Positions 9,193 through 17,225 of a DNA stretch of 64,000 nucleotides are shown here, one piece after another (position 1 is the stretch's first letter; each line of letters begins with the position of its first letter). A model generated the notes under the pieces. That model searched no databases. It was not told the DNA's origin and saw nothing but the letters and a program-made list of their open reading frames with translations. The position numbers and the translations under genes were made by a program. Source of the DNA: Solwaraspora sp. WMMD406 (GTDB lineage Bacteria > Actinomycetota > Actinomycetes > Mycobacteriales > Micromonosporaceae); NCBI RefSeq assembly GCF_029626025.1, contig NZ_JARUBF010000001.1, forward strand, positions 6,356,001 through 6,420,000, written 5' to 3'.

Positions 9193-9249
9193 CGAGCTGT
9201 ACGCCAGCCACCTCGGGCTCGCCGGCAGACGTGGCTGGCGTACAGCTCG
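9193..9249. repeat. Perfect 19-bp inverted repeat
   Basis: The arms at 9193-9211 and 9231-9249 are perfectly complementary (GAGCTGTACGCCAGCCAC pairing with GTGGCTGGCGTACAGCTC, plus one outer C-G pair) around a 19-nt loop. The right arm runs directly into the tandem repeats at 9240-9303. It sits at the 5' end of the acetyltransferase remnant and upstream of the macro-domain gene. It could be a rearrangement scar or a bidirectional hairpin. Confidence 0.85.
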
Positions 9250-9303
9250 CGGTCGCTCAGCTCGCGGTCCGCTCAGCTCGTGGTCCGCTCAGCTCGTGGT
9301 CCG
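9240..9303. repeat. Four short tandem repeats (15-16 bp)
   Basis: Four consecutive near-identical units with core CAGCTCGTGGTCCGCT occupy the stretch immediately upstream of the macro-domain gene. The units drift slightly (GCGG versus GTGG). They may lie in the promoter or leader of that gene. Confidence 0.8.
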
Positions 9304-9318
9304 TGGCAGGATCGGATC

Positions 9319-9828
9319 GTGGCAGTCATCGAAGTCGTCGTCGGCGACATCACGCGCGAGGACGTGGACGCCGTCGTCACCGCTGCGAACGAGTCGCTGC
9401 TCGGCGGCGGCGGTGTCGACGGAGCCGTCCACCGTGCGGCCGGTCCCCGCCTGGCGCGGGCCGGCGGCGCGATCGCGCCCTGCGCGCCGGGCGACGCCAA
9501 GGCGACCCCGGCGTTCGACCTCGACCCGCCGGTGCGGCACGTCATCCACACGGTCGGGCCGATCTGGGAAGGCGGCGACCGAGGCGAGGCCGACGTCCTG
9601 GCCTCCTGCTATCGACGCTGCCTGCGGGTCGCCGACGAACTCGGCGCCCGGACGATCGCCTTCCCCGCGATCGCCACCGGCGTGTACGGCTTTCCCGCCG
9701 ACCGGGCCGCCCGGATCGCCGTCGCGACCGTCATCGCCACCCCGACCTCCGTCGAACGGATCCGACTCGTCGCGTTCGACGAGGCCACCGCGACGCATCT
9801 GCGGTCCGCGCTGGCCGCCCTGCGGTGA
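9319..9828 (+). CDS. Macro-domain protein (O-acetyl-ADP-ribose deacetylase type)
   Basis: The protein has 169 residues and consists of a single macro domain. Visible motifs are [37 protein letters not shown] (the NAAN-like and GGGVDGAI-like nucleotide-binding loops), [10 protein letters not shown], and [13 protein letters not shown], the second phosphate loop. Members bind ADP-ribose and often remove it from proteins or hydrolyse O-acetyl-ADP-ribose. The GTG at 9319 gives the usual compact N-terminus, and upstream sequence is repetitive. The substrate is not determinable here. Confidence 0.85.
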   Translation: MAVIEVVVGDITREDVDAVVTAANESLLGGGGVDGAVHRAAGPRLARAGGAIAPCAPGDAKATPAFDLDPPVRHVIHTVGPIWEGGDRGEADVLASCYRRCLRVADELGARTIAFPAIATGVYGFPADRAARIAVATVIATPTSVERIRLVAFDEATATHLRSALAALR

Positions 9829-9859
9829 TGACGCCCTGACCGAAACATGAGAATCGATC

Positions 9860-10192
9860 ATGTCCGAATTTCCGGTTCTGATGCATACCGTTCTGGACGC
9901 TACCGATGTCCGATCCTTGGCTGAGTTCTACCGGGTCTTCCTCGGTCTGCGCTACCGTCCCGGCGACGAGCCCCGGGCCACGGAGTCCCGGCGGATGAGC
10001 ACTGGCTCGTGCTGGTCGACGGCGACGGCAACCGCAGGCTCGCGTTCCAACAGGTTGGAGCGGCATCGTCGACGAGCGGAACAGCTCGGAGCCAGCCTGC
10101 TCTACGACCGCACCGATGACGCCGAGGAACCGCTCTACGTACTCGCCGACCCCGCCGGGCACCCGTTCTGCATCCTCGTCGGTCGACAGTGA
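9860..10192 (+). pseudogene. Decayed VOC (glyoxalase/bleomycin-resistance) family gene
   Basis: The frame opens like a VOC protein (VLDATDVRSLAEFYRVFLGL, then RYRPGD) and closes like one (LGASLLYDRTDDAEEPLYV, LADPAGHPFCI). Between them the homologous sequence (DEHWLVLVDGDGNRRLAF) lies in another frame at about 9995-10060, and a further segment is missing before LGASLL. A frameshift, a deletion and a return to frame make it a pseudogene although no stop interrupts the outer frame. Confidence 0.7.
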
Positions 10193-10216
10193 GCGAGCAC
10201 CGCGCGGACCCGGCGA

Positions 10217-10234
10217 GAAGCCCGACCGGGCTTC
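10217..10234 (+). terminator. Short GC hairpin
   Basis: GAAGCCC pairs with GGGCTTC around a four-base loop, just after the VOC remnant. No U-tract follows. It may be a weak terminator upstream of the hydrolase gene. Confidence 0.4.
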
Positions 10235-10363
10235 GCCCCTCCTTACCGGACTGACGAAGCCCGGGTGCGGGTGTCGCAGCCACATCCGCTACCTATGCTC
10301 GTGGATCGTGACGTCGGACAGGTGATCAGTGGACGGACCGGTCGGAGCAGGAGGAGGAGACAG

Positions 10364-11554
10364 ATGGCTGCTGGCGGCTTCTCGGCGAAAAGGCTGGTCC
10401 GGGTACGGGAGCTACTCGAGCGGCACGTCAACTCCGGTTTCGTACCGGGGGCGGTGGCCGTCCTCGCCCGTCGCGGCGAGGCACACGTCGAAGCGACCGG
10501 CCATCTCGCGTTCGAGGGCGCGGGTTCGACGACGCCGATGGCCGCCGACACGATCTGCCGCCTGGGCTCGATGGGCAAACCGATTGTCGCCGCGTGCGCG
10601 ATGACGCTGGTCGAGGACTGCACCCTGCGCCTCGACGACCCCGTCGACGACCTGCTGCCGGAGCTGGCGAACATGACAGTGCTCGCCGATCCCGCCGGGC
10701 CGCTGGACGACACCGTGCCGGCACACCGCCCGATCACGCTGCGGGACCTGCTGGTCTACACCATCGGCACCGGCATGGTCCCCGCCGAGCCGGGAACGGT
10801 GCCGATCTCCGACGCGCTGAGCACGCTCGGCAAGCCGCCGCCGGACGAGTGGATCCGCCGGCTCGGCGCGCTGCCGCTCGTCCACCAGCCAGGTGACCGA
10901 TGGATGTACGACACCGCCGCCGACCTGACGGGCGTGCTGGTCGCCCGGGCCACCGGCAGGTCGTTCGCCGATGCCCTGCGCGAGCGGATCTGCGAACCGC
11001 TCGGGATGACCGACACCGGCTTCACCGTGGGCGGCGACAGTGTCGGCCGGCTGGCGACGGCGTACGAGCGTGACGACGCCGCCACCGGCGGGGCGATCGT
11101 CGAGGACGGCGCCGACGGGCGGTGGACCCGGCCGCCGGTGTTCGCCTCCGGCGGCGGCGGGCTCGTCTCCACCGCCGACGACTACCTGGCCTTCGCTTCG
11201 GCGTTGCTGGCCGGCGGCACGCATCGTGGTGAGCGGGTGCTGTCGCGAGCGTCGGTGGCGCTGATGACGAGCGATCAGTTGACCCCGGCGCAGAAGACGG
11301 TATCCGGGTTCTGGCCCGGGTACTTCGACGACATGGGCTGGGGTTTCGGGATGTCGGTGCGCACCCGCCGTACGCATCTCGGCCCGTCGGTCGGCAGCTA
11401 CGGATGGCCCGGCTTCTATGGCACCGCCTGGTACAACGATCCCGCCGAGGAGTTGACCGCGATCCTGATGATCCAGCGGGCGCATGCGGGCGACCAGACG
11501 CTCCCGAGGTCGCGCGATTTCTGGACCGCCGTCTACCAGGCGATCGACGACTGA
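10364..11554 (+). CDS. Serine hydrolase of the beta-lactamase / class C penicillin-binding fold
   Basis: The protein has 396 residues and no signal peptide, so it is probably cytoplasmic. The SxxK nucleophile motif is Ser69-Met-Gly-Lys72 in CRLGSMGKPI. YDTAADLTGVLVARATG supplies the YxN-like tyrosine, and GSYGWPGFYGTAWYNDP lies where the third motif is expected. The spacing fits esterases of the EstB type rather than true beta-lactamases. The ATG at 10364 has a strong site (GGAGGAGGAGA) upstream. The gene stands alone; substrates are probably small esters. Confidence 0.85.
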   Translation: MAAGGFSAKRLVRVRELLERHVNSGFVPGAVAVLARRGEAHVEATGHLAFEGAGSTTPMAADTICRLGSMGKPIVAACAMTLVEDCTLRLDDPVDDLLPELANMTVLADPAGPLDDTVPAHRPITLRDLLVYTIGTGMVPAEPGTVPISDALSTLGKPPPDEWIRRLGALPLVHQPGDRWMYDTAADLTGVLVARATGRSFADALRERICEPLGMTDTGFTVGGDSVGRLATAYERDDAATGGAIVEDGADGRWTRPPVFASGGGGLVSTADDYLAFASALLAGGTHRGERVLSRASVALMTSDQLTPAQKTVSGFWPGYFDDMGWGFGMSVRTRRTHLGPSVGSYGWPGFYGTAWYNDPAEELTAILMIQRAHAGDQTLPRSRDFWTAVYQAIDD

Positions 11555-11598
11555 CAGCGCCCCGATCCGGTGACCCGCGACGGACGCGGTAGGGATGG

Positions 11599-12009
11599 TC
11601 AGGGACGCGGGACCGACCGTACGTCGACCAGGTCGGTCAGGCCTACGAAGTCGTCCGGGTTGGTGATGTAGAGCGGCAGCCCGTCGACCATAGCCACCGA
11701 GGCAATCATCAGGTCGGCGAGCCGACGACGAGGCTTTCGGCCGGCACCGAGCACGGCCGCGCAGATCATTGCGTACGCACGGTCGGCCTCCGCGTCGAAC
11801 GGCAACGGGTCGAAGGTGGCCTCGGCGTGCTGCAGGACGTTGAGTCGGCGCGCCCGCTCGGTCGGGTCGTCGGTGTGATGCGGGCCAGCCGACAACTCCG
11901 CGAGGGTGACCGTGCTGATCACGAGTTCGTCCGGCAGGTGATCGGGGTCGAGCGCGGCCAGATGCACGACGACGTTCGTGTCGATCAGGCCACGGCGGAC
12001 GGGTCTCAC
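11599..12009 (-). CDS. vapC: VapC-type PIN-domain toxin
   Basis: The 136-residue PIN-domain ribonuclease has LIDTNVVVHLAAL (first acidic residue), a Thr-Leu-Ala-Glu segment (VTLAELSAG), and RRLADLMIASVAMVDGLPL, the third and fourth acidic positions. VapC toxins cleave tRNA or rRNA unless neutralised by VapB. Translation most likely starts at GTG 12009. This GTG overlaps a TGA that is a duplicated copy of the antitoxin stop, so the original gene pair overlapped (GTGA) before a 15-bp duplication separated them. Confidence 0.85.
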   Translation of the reverse strand: MRPVRRGLIDTNVVVHLAALDPDHLPDELVISTVTLAELSAGPHHTDDPTERARRLNVLQHAEATFDPLPFDAEADRAYAMICAAVLGAGRKPRRRLADLMIASVAMVDGLPLYITNPDDFVGLTDLVDVRSVPRP

Positions 12010-12035
12010 CAGTCACGGTCTCACCAGTCACGGTC
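12006..12035 (-). repeat. Two tandem 15-bp units carrying the antitoxin stop codon
   Basis: The unit GACCGTGACTGGTGA (minus-strand reading) occurs twice in a row. It encodes Asp-Arg-Asp-Trp-stop, the end of VapB. The second TGA overlaps the GTG of vapC; the first now terminates VapB twelve bases upstream. The duplication therefore uncouples the overlapping stop and start. Confidence 0.85.
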
Positions 12036-12266
12036 GAACGGATCCTGGTCGACGGCGTCGTCGAGGTCGGCCCGGAACCGCTCGGCGTCGAGGACCGGGG
12101 CAGTGGCGAAAGCGGCCATCGCCTCAGCCCGTGGGGCGAAGGTCCGTCTCCGGAGTGGGATGAGCCGGGCGATCGGGGTGCCGTTGCGGGTGATGACGTA
12201 CGACTCGCCGCGCTCGACGCCGCGCATGATCGCACCGGACTCGGTTCCGATCGTGGTCGCCGGCAA
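12021..12266 (-). CDS. vapB: VapB-type antitoxin (Phd/YefM-like)
   Basis: The antitoxin has 81 residues. GAIMRGVERGESYVITRNG, then TPIARLIPL is the DNA-binding AbrB/Phd-like part, and the acidic C-terminus (ERFRADLDDAVDQDPFDRDW) is the toxin-binding tail. Only a TTG (12266) is available as start. The N-terminus (PATTIGTESG) lacks the few residues usually found before SGAIM, and the upstream DNA is a truncated unrelated gene. The 5' end of vapB therefore seems to have been altered by the same rearrangement. It may still be functional. Confidence 0.75.
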   Translation of the reverse strand: MPATTIGTESGAIMRGVERGESYVITRNGTPIARLIPLRRRTFAPRAEAMAAFATAPVLDAERFRADLDDAVDQDPFDRDW

Positions 12267-12480
12267 CCTTGACCGAGGTCGCCGCCATCCTCAGCGAGGT
12301 CACCGGTCGGACCATCACCGCTCCGGTCCTCACCCCGCAGGAAGCGGTGGAACGCGGCCTGCCGCCGTTCGCGGTCAACGCCGCCGAGCAGATCAACGAG
12401 AACGGCTCCCCCGCGCGTCCGGAGATCGCCCAGGCGCTCGGCCTGCCCACCACCGACCTGCGTACCTTGGCACGACGGCC
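12262..12480 (+). pseudogene. C-terminal fragment of an NmrA-like NAD(P)-binding protein
   Basis: The reading LTEVAAILSEVTGRTITAPV, then QEAVERGLPPFAVNAAEQI and EIAQALGLPTTDLRT matches the C-terminal end of NmrA/HSCARG-type short-chain dehydrogenase-like proteins. Everything N-terminal, including the Rossmann glycine motif, is missing. The fragment begins exactly where vapB begins on the other strand, marking a deletion junction. Confidence 0.6.
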
Positions 12481-12559
12481 TTCTCCTGATCCGCAGCGGT
12501 GGGCGGGCCGGTCGACCTACCCGCAGATCCACTCAGGACAACCAGTGCACGGCAAGCGG

Positions 12560-13072
12560 TCACCGCCGGGTACGGCGGCGGGGCTGCGGCACCGGCGGGA
12601 GCGGGACCCCGGCGGCCTCCAACGCGTCCCGCTGACCGCGCGCGGCGAGCCGGTCGGCGCGTTCGTTCTCCACATGACCGGCGTGGCCCTTCACCCAATG
12701 CCAGACGACCTCGTGATGCCGGGCGACGGCGGCGTCGAGCTCTCGCCACAGGTCCTCGTTCTTGACCGGCTCGCCCGCCTTTGTCCGCCAGCCGTTGCGT
12801 TTCCAGTTCGCCATCCACGACATGACACCGTTACGGACGTACGTGCTGTCGGTGTAGAGGTCGACGGTGGACGGGCGGGTCAGCGCGGCCAGCGCCCGGA
12901 TCGGGGCGGTGAGTTCCATCCGGTTGTTCGTCGTCGCGCCGGCCTCACCGCCGCACAGTTCCTTCTCTGCCGCGCCGTAGCGCAGCAGGGCACCCCAACC
13001 GCCCGGCCCCGGATTGCCGCTGCACGCGCCGTCGGTCCAGATCCCCACCCGCGTCGTCGCCACCCCCGTCAC
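12560..13072 (-). CDS. rnhA: Ribonuclease HI
   Basis: This endonuclease of 170 residues cleaves RNA in RNA-DNA hybrids. All active-site acids are present: Asp14 in [17 protein letters not shown], Glu53 in [10 protein letters not shown], Asp75 in [12 protein letters not shown] and Asp140 in ENERADRLA. The basic segment [20 protein letters not shown] corresponds to the handle region of the E. coli-type enzyme. A short Pro/Arg-rich tail follows. The gene is monocistronic as far as I can see. Confidence 0.93.
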   Translation of the reverse strand: MTGVATTRVGIWTDGACSGNPGPGGWGALLRYGAAEKELCGGEAGATTNNRMELTAPIRALAALTRPSTVDLYTDSTYVRNGVMSWMANWKRNGWRTKAGEPVKNEDLWRELDAAVARHHEVVWHWVKGHAGHVENERADRLAARGQRDALEAAGVPLPPVPQPRRRTRR

Positions 13073-13166
13073 CCGGACAACCTACCGTGACCGGGGCAGA
13101 GCCCGGCCCGGCGCTGTCGGCAGGCGTGCCGCGTACCGGCCGGCCGGCCGTCCCGCTGCCTGTCGG

Positions 13167-13787
13167 CTAGCGCAGCAGGCCGCGCCGGTACCCTTCGGCG
13201 ACAGCGGCAGCCCGGTCCCGGACCCCGAGCTTGTCGTAGATGTGCTGCAGGTGGGTCTTGATGCTCGCCTCGCTGATGAACAGCAGTCTCGCCGCTTCCC
13301 GGTTGGCGGCACCGTCGGCGACCAATTGGAGCACCTCACGCTCCCGGCTGCTCAGCGCCAGTCCGGTCGGCCGGCGGACCCGGCCCATGAGCTGGCCCGC
13401 GGCCGAGGGCGCGAGGACCGACTCGCCGCGGTGGGCGGCCCGGACGGCACGGATCAGTTCCTCGGGTGGGGTGTCCTTGAGCAGGTAGCCGGTGGCGCCC
13501 GCCTCGACCGCCGGCAGCACGTCGGTCTCGCTGTCGAAGGTGGTGAGCACCAGTACGCGTACCGAGGGTGCGGCCCCGGCGAGGGCGGCGATCGCCTGTA
13601 CGCCCGACATCTGCGGCATCCGCAGGTCCATCAGCACCACGTCGACCCGCAGCCGTACGGCCTCGGTCACCGCGTCCCGACCGTTGGCGGCCTCGCCGGC
13701 CACCTCGATGTCGGGCAGGTCCGCGAAGGCGCCCCGAAGTCCGTTGCGGACGATCGGGTGGTCGTCGACGATCAGGATGCGGATCAT
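13167..13787 (-). CDS. NarL/LuxR-family response regulator
   Basis: The 206-residue regulator has a receiver domain with the acidic pocket (VDDHP) and phospho-acceptor Asp54 in VVLMDLRMPQM. A Thr in VLVLTTFD and Lys in GYLLKDTPPEEL follow, then a C-terminal LuxR helix-turn-helix (ALSSREREVLQLVADGAANR, then IKTHLQHIYDKLGV). Its ATG overlaps the stop of the sensor-kinase gene by four bases (13787-13784), so the pair is translationally coupled. It probably controls the upstream ABC exporter genes. Confidence 0.93.
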   Translation of the reverse strand: MIRILIVDDHPIVRNGLRGAFADLPDIEVAGEAANGRDAVTEAVRLRVDVVLMDLRMPQMSGVQAIAALAGAAPSVRVLVLTTFDSETDVLPAVEAGATGYLLKDTPPEELIRAVRAAHRGESVLAPSAAGQLMGRVRRPTGLALSSREREVLQLVADGAANREAARLLFISEASIKTHLQHIYDKLGVRDRAAAVAEGYRRGLLR

Positions 13788-15067
13788 GCCGCCACCGTCG
13801 GGATCGCCGGCACCCGTACGCTGATCGCGGTGCCCTCGCCCGGGCCGCTCTCGATCTCCATCGCACCTCCCACGCTGCGGACCCGCTGCACCATGCTCCG
13901 CAGGCCGAAGCCCTGGTCCGAGCCGCCGCTCATGCCCTGCCCGTCGTCGCGGATGTCGAGCAGCACCACGTCGGTCAGGTAGGACAGGGTCAGCCCCACC
14001 CGGGACGCGTCCGCGTGGCGGGCCACGTTGTGCAGCGCCTCCTGCGCGACCCGCAACAGGGTGACATCGATGGCCGGGCTCAGCGCGACCTGTTCGCCGG
14101 TGACCTCGAACCGCAAGGCTATGCCGGTGTCGTCGGCCCAGCGCCGGGCCAGCTCGCCCAGGGCCGCCGGCAGGTGGGCCGCCTCCAGTTGGCGCGGCTG
14201 CAGTGCCTGCACCGACCGGCGGGCCTCGTCCAGGCTCTCCCGGGCCAGGGCCAGCGCCCGGTCCACGTGCTCACGCGCCCGGTCCACGTGCTCACGCGCC
14301 GGAGTCGGCGAATGCCAGACCCGCTGGGCAGCCTGCACCTGGGTGATGATGCCGGTCAGGCCCTGCGCCAACGAGTCGTGGATCTCCCCGGCCATCCGCT
14401 GCCGCTCGTCGCGCACGCCGGCCTCGCGGGCCTGGGCCAGCAGTTGGGCATGCAGCCCGGCGTTCTCCTCCAACGCCGCCTCCAGCCGGGCGACCAACTG
14501 CTGGCGCCGCTCGTGCTGCTCGGCGCTCCGCTCGGCCAGCACGATGCCGGCGCTGATCGCCACGGTCTGGATCACGATCACCCCCAGGTAGGTGCCGAGC
14601 GACTGCACCGTCGCGGCCGGTGTCTCGGTCGCCATCGTGTTGATGACGACCGAGGTGCCGAGCACGCCGGCCGCCCCCAGCGGCCACGGTCGCAAGTGGT
14701 ACGCGTGGAGGAACCCGGTGATGGCGAAGAGCAGGAAGATCACGTCACGGGCCATCAGGGCGACGCTGAACGTGAGCAGCCCGGCGAAGTAGATCAGCGT
14801 CGGCAGGGTCCGGCGGCGGTCCGGCGGCACCCGGGTGTGTCCCAGATACACCCACCCGGCGGTCGCCCCGACCAGGCCCAGGGTGATCGCATGGTCGCGC
14901 GAGGTCCGGCCGGGCTGGGTCAGGGCGATCGCCGTCGAGGCGGGCAGCAGCAGCCAGGGCACCAGGACGAGCAACCTGTCGTACCAGCGGTCCCAGCCGG
15001 GGCCGGTGTCACCGCTCGTCGAAGCTCGCACCTTCGCCTCGCTCCCGGTGGAACAGCTGTGGCTCAC
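13784..15067 (-). CDS. Two-component sensor histidine kinase (HisKA_3 type)
   Basis: The N-terminal half has five or six membrane helices. A coiled linker leads to the HisKA_3 box ERQRMAGEIHDSLAQGLTGI with the phospho-accepting His, then an HATPase domain (VAQEALHNVARHADA, the N box; DIRDDGQGM, the G1 box; GFGLRSMVQR, the G2 box). I choose GTG 15067, whose GTGA overlaps the stop of the exporter permease; ATG 15073 is an alternative. A 21-bp tandem duplication at about 14262-14303 repeats seven residues (AREHVDR) next to the dimerisation helices. The operon order is ATPase, permease, kinase, regulator. Confidence 0.92.
   Translation of the reverse strand: MSHSCSTGSEAKVRASTSGDTGPGWDRWYDRLLVLVPWLLLPASTAIALTQPGRTSRDHAITLGLVGATAGWVYLGHTRVPPDRRRTLPTLIYFAGLLTFSVALMARDVIFLLFAITGFLHAYHLRPWPLGAAGVLGTSVVINTMATETPAATVQSLGTYLGVIVIQTVAISAGIVLAERSAEQHERRQQLVARLEAALEENAGLHAQLLAQAREAGVRDERQRMAGEIHDSLAQGLTGIITQVQAAQRVWHSPTPAREHVDRAREHVDRALALARESLDEARRSVQALQPRQLEAAHLPAALGELARRWADDTGIALRFEVTGEQVALSPAIDVTLLRVAQEALHNVARHADASRVGLTLSYLTDVVLLDIRDDGQGMSGGSDQGFGLRSMVQRVRSVGGAMEIESGPGEGTAISVRVPAIPTVAA
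14262..14303 (-). repeat. In-frame 21-bp tandem duplication inside the histidine kinase
   Basis: The sequence CGCCCGGTCCACGTGCTCAC recurs twice with a 21-bp period. The duplication adds exactly seven residues, one heptad, to the helical region after the H box. It keeps both frame and coiled-coil register. Confidence 0.85.
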
Positions 15068-15825
15068 TCCCAACGGAACAGCTTCGCCGCCGCACCGCCG
15101 GCGGCGACCGCGATCAGCGCCATTATCCCGAGTCGCAGCAGCTGCGACGAGCCTGCCGCCCCGGCCTGCGCCACCGCGTCACCCGACCAGCCGTACAGCA
15201 GCGACTGCACCCCGGGCGGCGTGTAGTCGCCGAGGCGCATCAAGAAACCCGGCAGGAGAAACCGCGGCAGGAAGACACCACCGGCGAACATGGTCACCAT
15301 GTACACGACCATCGCCAGCCCGTTGGCGACCCGGGCCGTGGGCGCGACAGCGGCGATCAGCATGGCGATCGCCAGCACCGCGCCGAACCCGAGCAGGAAC
15401 GCGGCCGCGAACCCGAACGGCCGTCGCGGCGGTGGCACGTCGAGGACCAGCCAGGCCGAAACGATCAGGAGTACGGCGGCAACGACTGCGGCGGCCAGGG
15501 CGACGATGAGCTGCGCGGCCAGCACCGTACCGGGGTGGACCGGAGTGGTGGACATCCGGCGGAGGATGCCCCGCTCCCGGTAACCGGCCACCGTCGCCGG
15601 GATGTGGTGCAGCCCGACGATGCCGAGGCCGAGCACGAGCGCGCTCGGTGCCCAGAGTTCCACGAACCGGACTCCGCCGAACTCCGGCGACGGTTCCCGC
15701 AGCGCGGGGACGGCACCGAGCCCGAGCAGGATCGCGGTCGGGAACAGCACCCCGAAGACGACCGCCATCGGCTCCCGCAGGAACAGCTTCGCCTCGGCGA
15801 CGGTGAGTCTGTACAGCGCGGACAT
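15064..15825 (-). CDS. ABC-2-type exporter permease
   Basis: The protein has 253 residues and six predicted helices, with the ABC-2 architecture: an N-terminal cytoplasmic helix (TVAEAKLFLREPMAVVFGVL), then an amphipathic YRERGILRRMSTTPVHPGTVL coupling segment typical of DrrB-like drug exporters. It overlaps the ATPase stop by one base and the kinase start by four. With the ATPase upstream it should export a hydrophobic compound or antibiotic. The two-component genes downstream are the likely sensor of that compound. Confidence 0.9.
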   Translation of the reverse strand: MSALYRLTVAEAKLFLREPMAVVFGVLFPTAILLGLGAVPALREPSPEFGGVRFVELWAPSALVLGLGIVGLHHIPATVAGYRERGILRRMSTTPVHPGTVLAAQLIVALAAAVVAAVLLIVSAWLVLDVPPPRRPFGFAAAFLLGFGAVLAIAMLIAAVAPTARVANGLAMVVYMVTMFAGGVFLPRFLLPGFLMRLGDYTPPGVQSLLYGWSGDAVAQAGAAGSSQLLRLGIMALIAVAAGGAAAKLFRWE

Positions 15826-16730
15826 CAGGCAGACTCTTTTCGGGTGAGGGTGACGAATGCGTCGTCCAGGCTGGTCTGCTCGACCCGCAGGTCCCCGGCG
15901 ATGATGTGCTGGCGGGCTAGGACCGAGGTGACCGCCTGCAGCAGGTTTCCGGTGCCGGTCACCACCATCTGCTGCCCGTGGTGCCGGACGCCGGTCACCT
16001 CGGGCAGGTCGGTCAGCAGCCGCTCGTCCAGTGCCGCTGACGGCCGGAACCGTACCCGCTGCTCGGCCGCAACTGACGCGACCAGGCCGGCGGGGGTGTC
16101 GAGCGCGACCACCCGGCCGGCGTCGATCAGCGCGAGTCGGTCACCGAGCCGCTCCGCCTCGTCCATGAAGTGGGTGACCAGCACGATTGTCACGCCGGTG
16201 TCGCGTACCTGCTCGACCAGGTCCCAGGTGTCCCGCCGGGCCTGCGGGTCGAGCCCGGTGGTCAACTCGTCGAGCACCGCGACGGTGGGTCGGCCGGCCA
16301 GAGCGAGCGCGACCGACAGTCGCTGCTGCTGCCCGCCGGAGAGCTTCCGGTACGGGGTGTCACGCTTGCCGGCGAGCCCGAGCATGTCCAGCAGCCGCCG
16401 CCCGTCGGCCGGCTCGCGGTAGAACGACCGGTACAGATCCATCGCCTCAGCCACGGTCTGCCGGTCCGGCAGCCGGTGCTCCTGCAGCTGCACCCCGACC
16501 TTTTCCCGTAGCTCACGCCGGTCGCGTCGCGGATCGAGACCGAGCACCGTGACCCGGCCACGATCGGGGGTACGCAGGCCGCTGACGCATTCGACGGTGG
16601 TCGTCTTGCCGGCGCCGTTCGGACCGAGGATTCCGAAGATCTCACCCGCCTCGACGGTGAACGACACGTCGTCGACGGCGACCGTGTCCCCGTACCGCTT
16701 GTGGAGGTTCGTCACCTCGATGACCGCCAT
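15825..16730 (-). CDS. ABC exporter ATP-binding protein (DrrA-like)
   Basis: The ATPase has 301 residues from ATG 16730. It has Walker A GPNGAGKTTT, a Q-loop (VGVQLQEHRLPD), signature KLSGGQQQRLSVALAL, Walker B VAVLDELTTGLDP (Glu present) and an H-loop (VLVTHFMDEAERL). A C-terminal regulatory extension of the DrrA type follows. An upstream in-frame extension to 16880 exists, but it reads through a 24-bp repeat in an unrelated gene fragment and is not protein-like. It is the first gene of the exporter/two-component operon. Confidence 0.92.
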   Translation of the reverse strand: MAVIEVTNLHKRYGDTVAVDDVSFTVEAGEIFGILGPNGAGKTTTVECVSGLRTPDRGRVTVLGLDPRRDRRELREKVGVQLQEHRLPDRQTVAEAMDLYRSFYREPADGRRLLDMLGLAGKRDTPYRKLSGGQQQRLSVALALAGRPTVAVLDELTTGLDPQARRDTWDLVEQVRDTGVTIVLVTHFMDEAERLGDRLALIDAGRVVALDTPAGLVASVAAEQRVRFRPSAALDERLLTDLPEVTGVRHHGQQMVVTGTGNLLQAVTSVLARQHIIAGDLRVEQTSLDDAFVTLTRKESA

Positions 16731-16801
16731 GGCGGTAAGCGTCACCCGCCGCCGGGGGTGCCGGATCGTCCAGCCGGCACCGAGGTCGGTCGATCCGGGC
16801 G

Positions 16802-17033
16802 TCAACCGATCGGTTGACTCATCATGCGCACGATCGGTTGACTCATCGTGCGCACGATCGGCGGGGCACTGGGCGCCCAAGCGGTGCCGGCGTTCGTGAC
16901 GTCGGCCCTGGCGGCCGGCACGTCCAGTCCGGCCGAGTCCGGCTACGCCACCGCCTTCGTCGTCTCGGCGGCGGTCATGGCCGCTGCGGCGCTCGCCGCG
17001 CTGGCCGTATCAGGTTCTCGCCTTGCCGCCTGA
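16802..17033 (+). pseudogene. C-terminal fragment of an MFS drug transporter with a 24-bp duplication
   Basis: The frame from about 16848 reads VRTIGGALGAQAVPAFVTSA, then SGYATAFVVSAAVMAAAALA: the last transmembrane segments of DHA2-type MFS proteins. The start of the fragment is duplicated as a 24-bp unit (GGTTGACTCATC core at about 16811-16858), so the peptide RTIG appears twice, separated by a stop. No upstream part of the transporter remains. Confidence 0.6.
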
Positions 17034-17225
17034 CGCGACGCGGTCCATGTTCGCCTCCGCCCAGCTCTTGATGGCGATCATGACCGGGAACAACTCGTGG
17101 CCGAGCGGGGTGAGCGCATAGTCGACCCGGACCGGCACCGACGCGGTGACCGTACGGGTGACCAGGCCGTCGCGTTCCAGCGTCCGCAGGGTCTGGGTGA
17201 GCATCGGCGACGAGGTCATCGGCTT
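17010..17225 (-). pseudogene. C-terminal fragment of an HxlR-family regulator
   Basis: The sequence SPMLTQTLRTLERDGLVTRT, then VPVRVDYALTPLGHELFPV and IKSWAEANMDRV matches the recognition helix and wing of HxlR winged-helix regulators. The N-terminal third is missing. At about 17223 the sequence changes to an oxidoreductase fragment on the opposite strand. The longer open frame upstream is not homologous. Confidence 0.65.

Noticed and set aside
10412-12532. A 706-codon minus-strand open frame
   Set aside because: It covers the beta-lactamase-fold gene and VapBC in the wrong frame and has a low-complexity, Arg/His/Gly-rich product.
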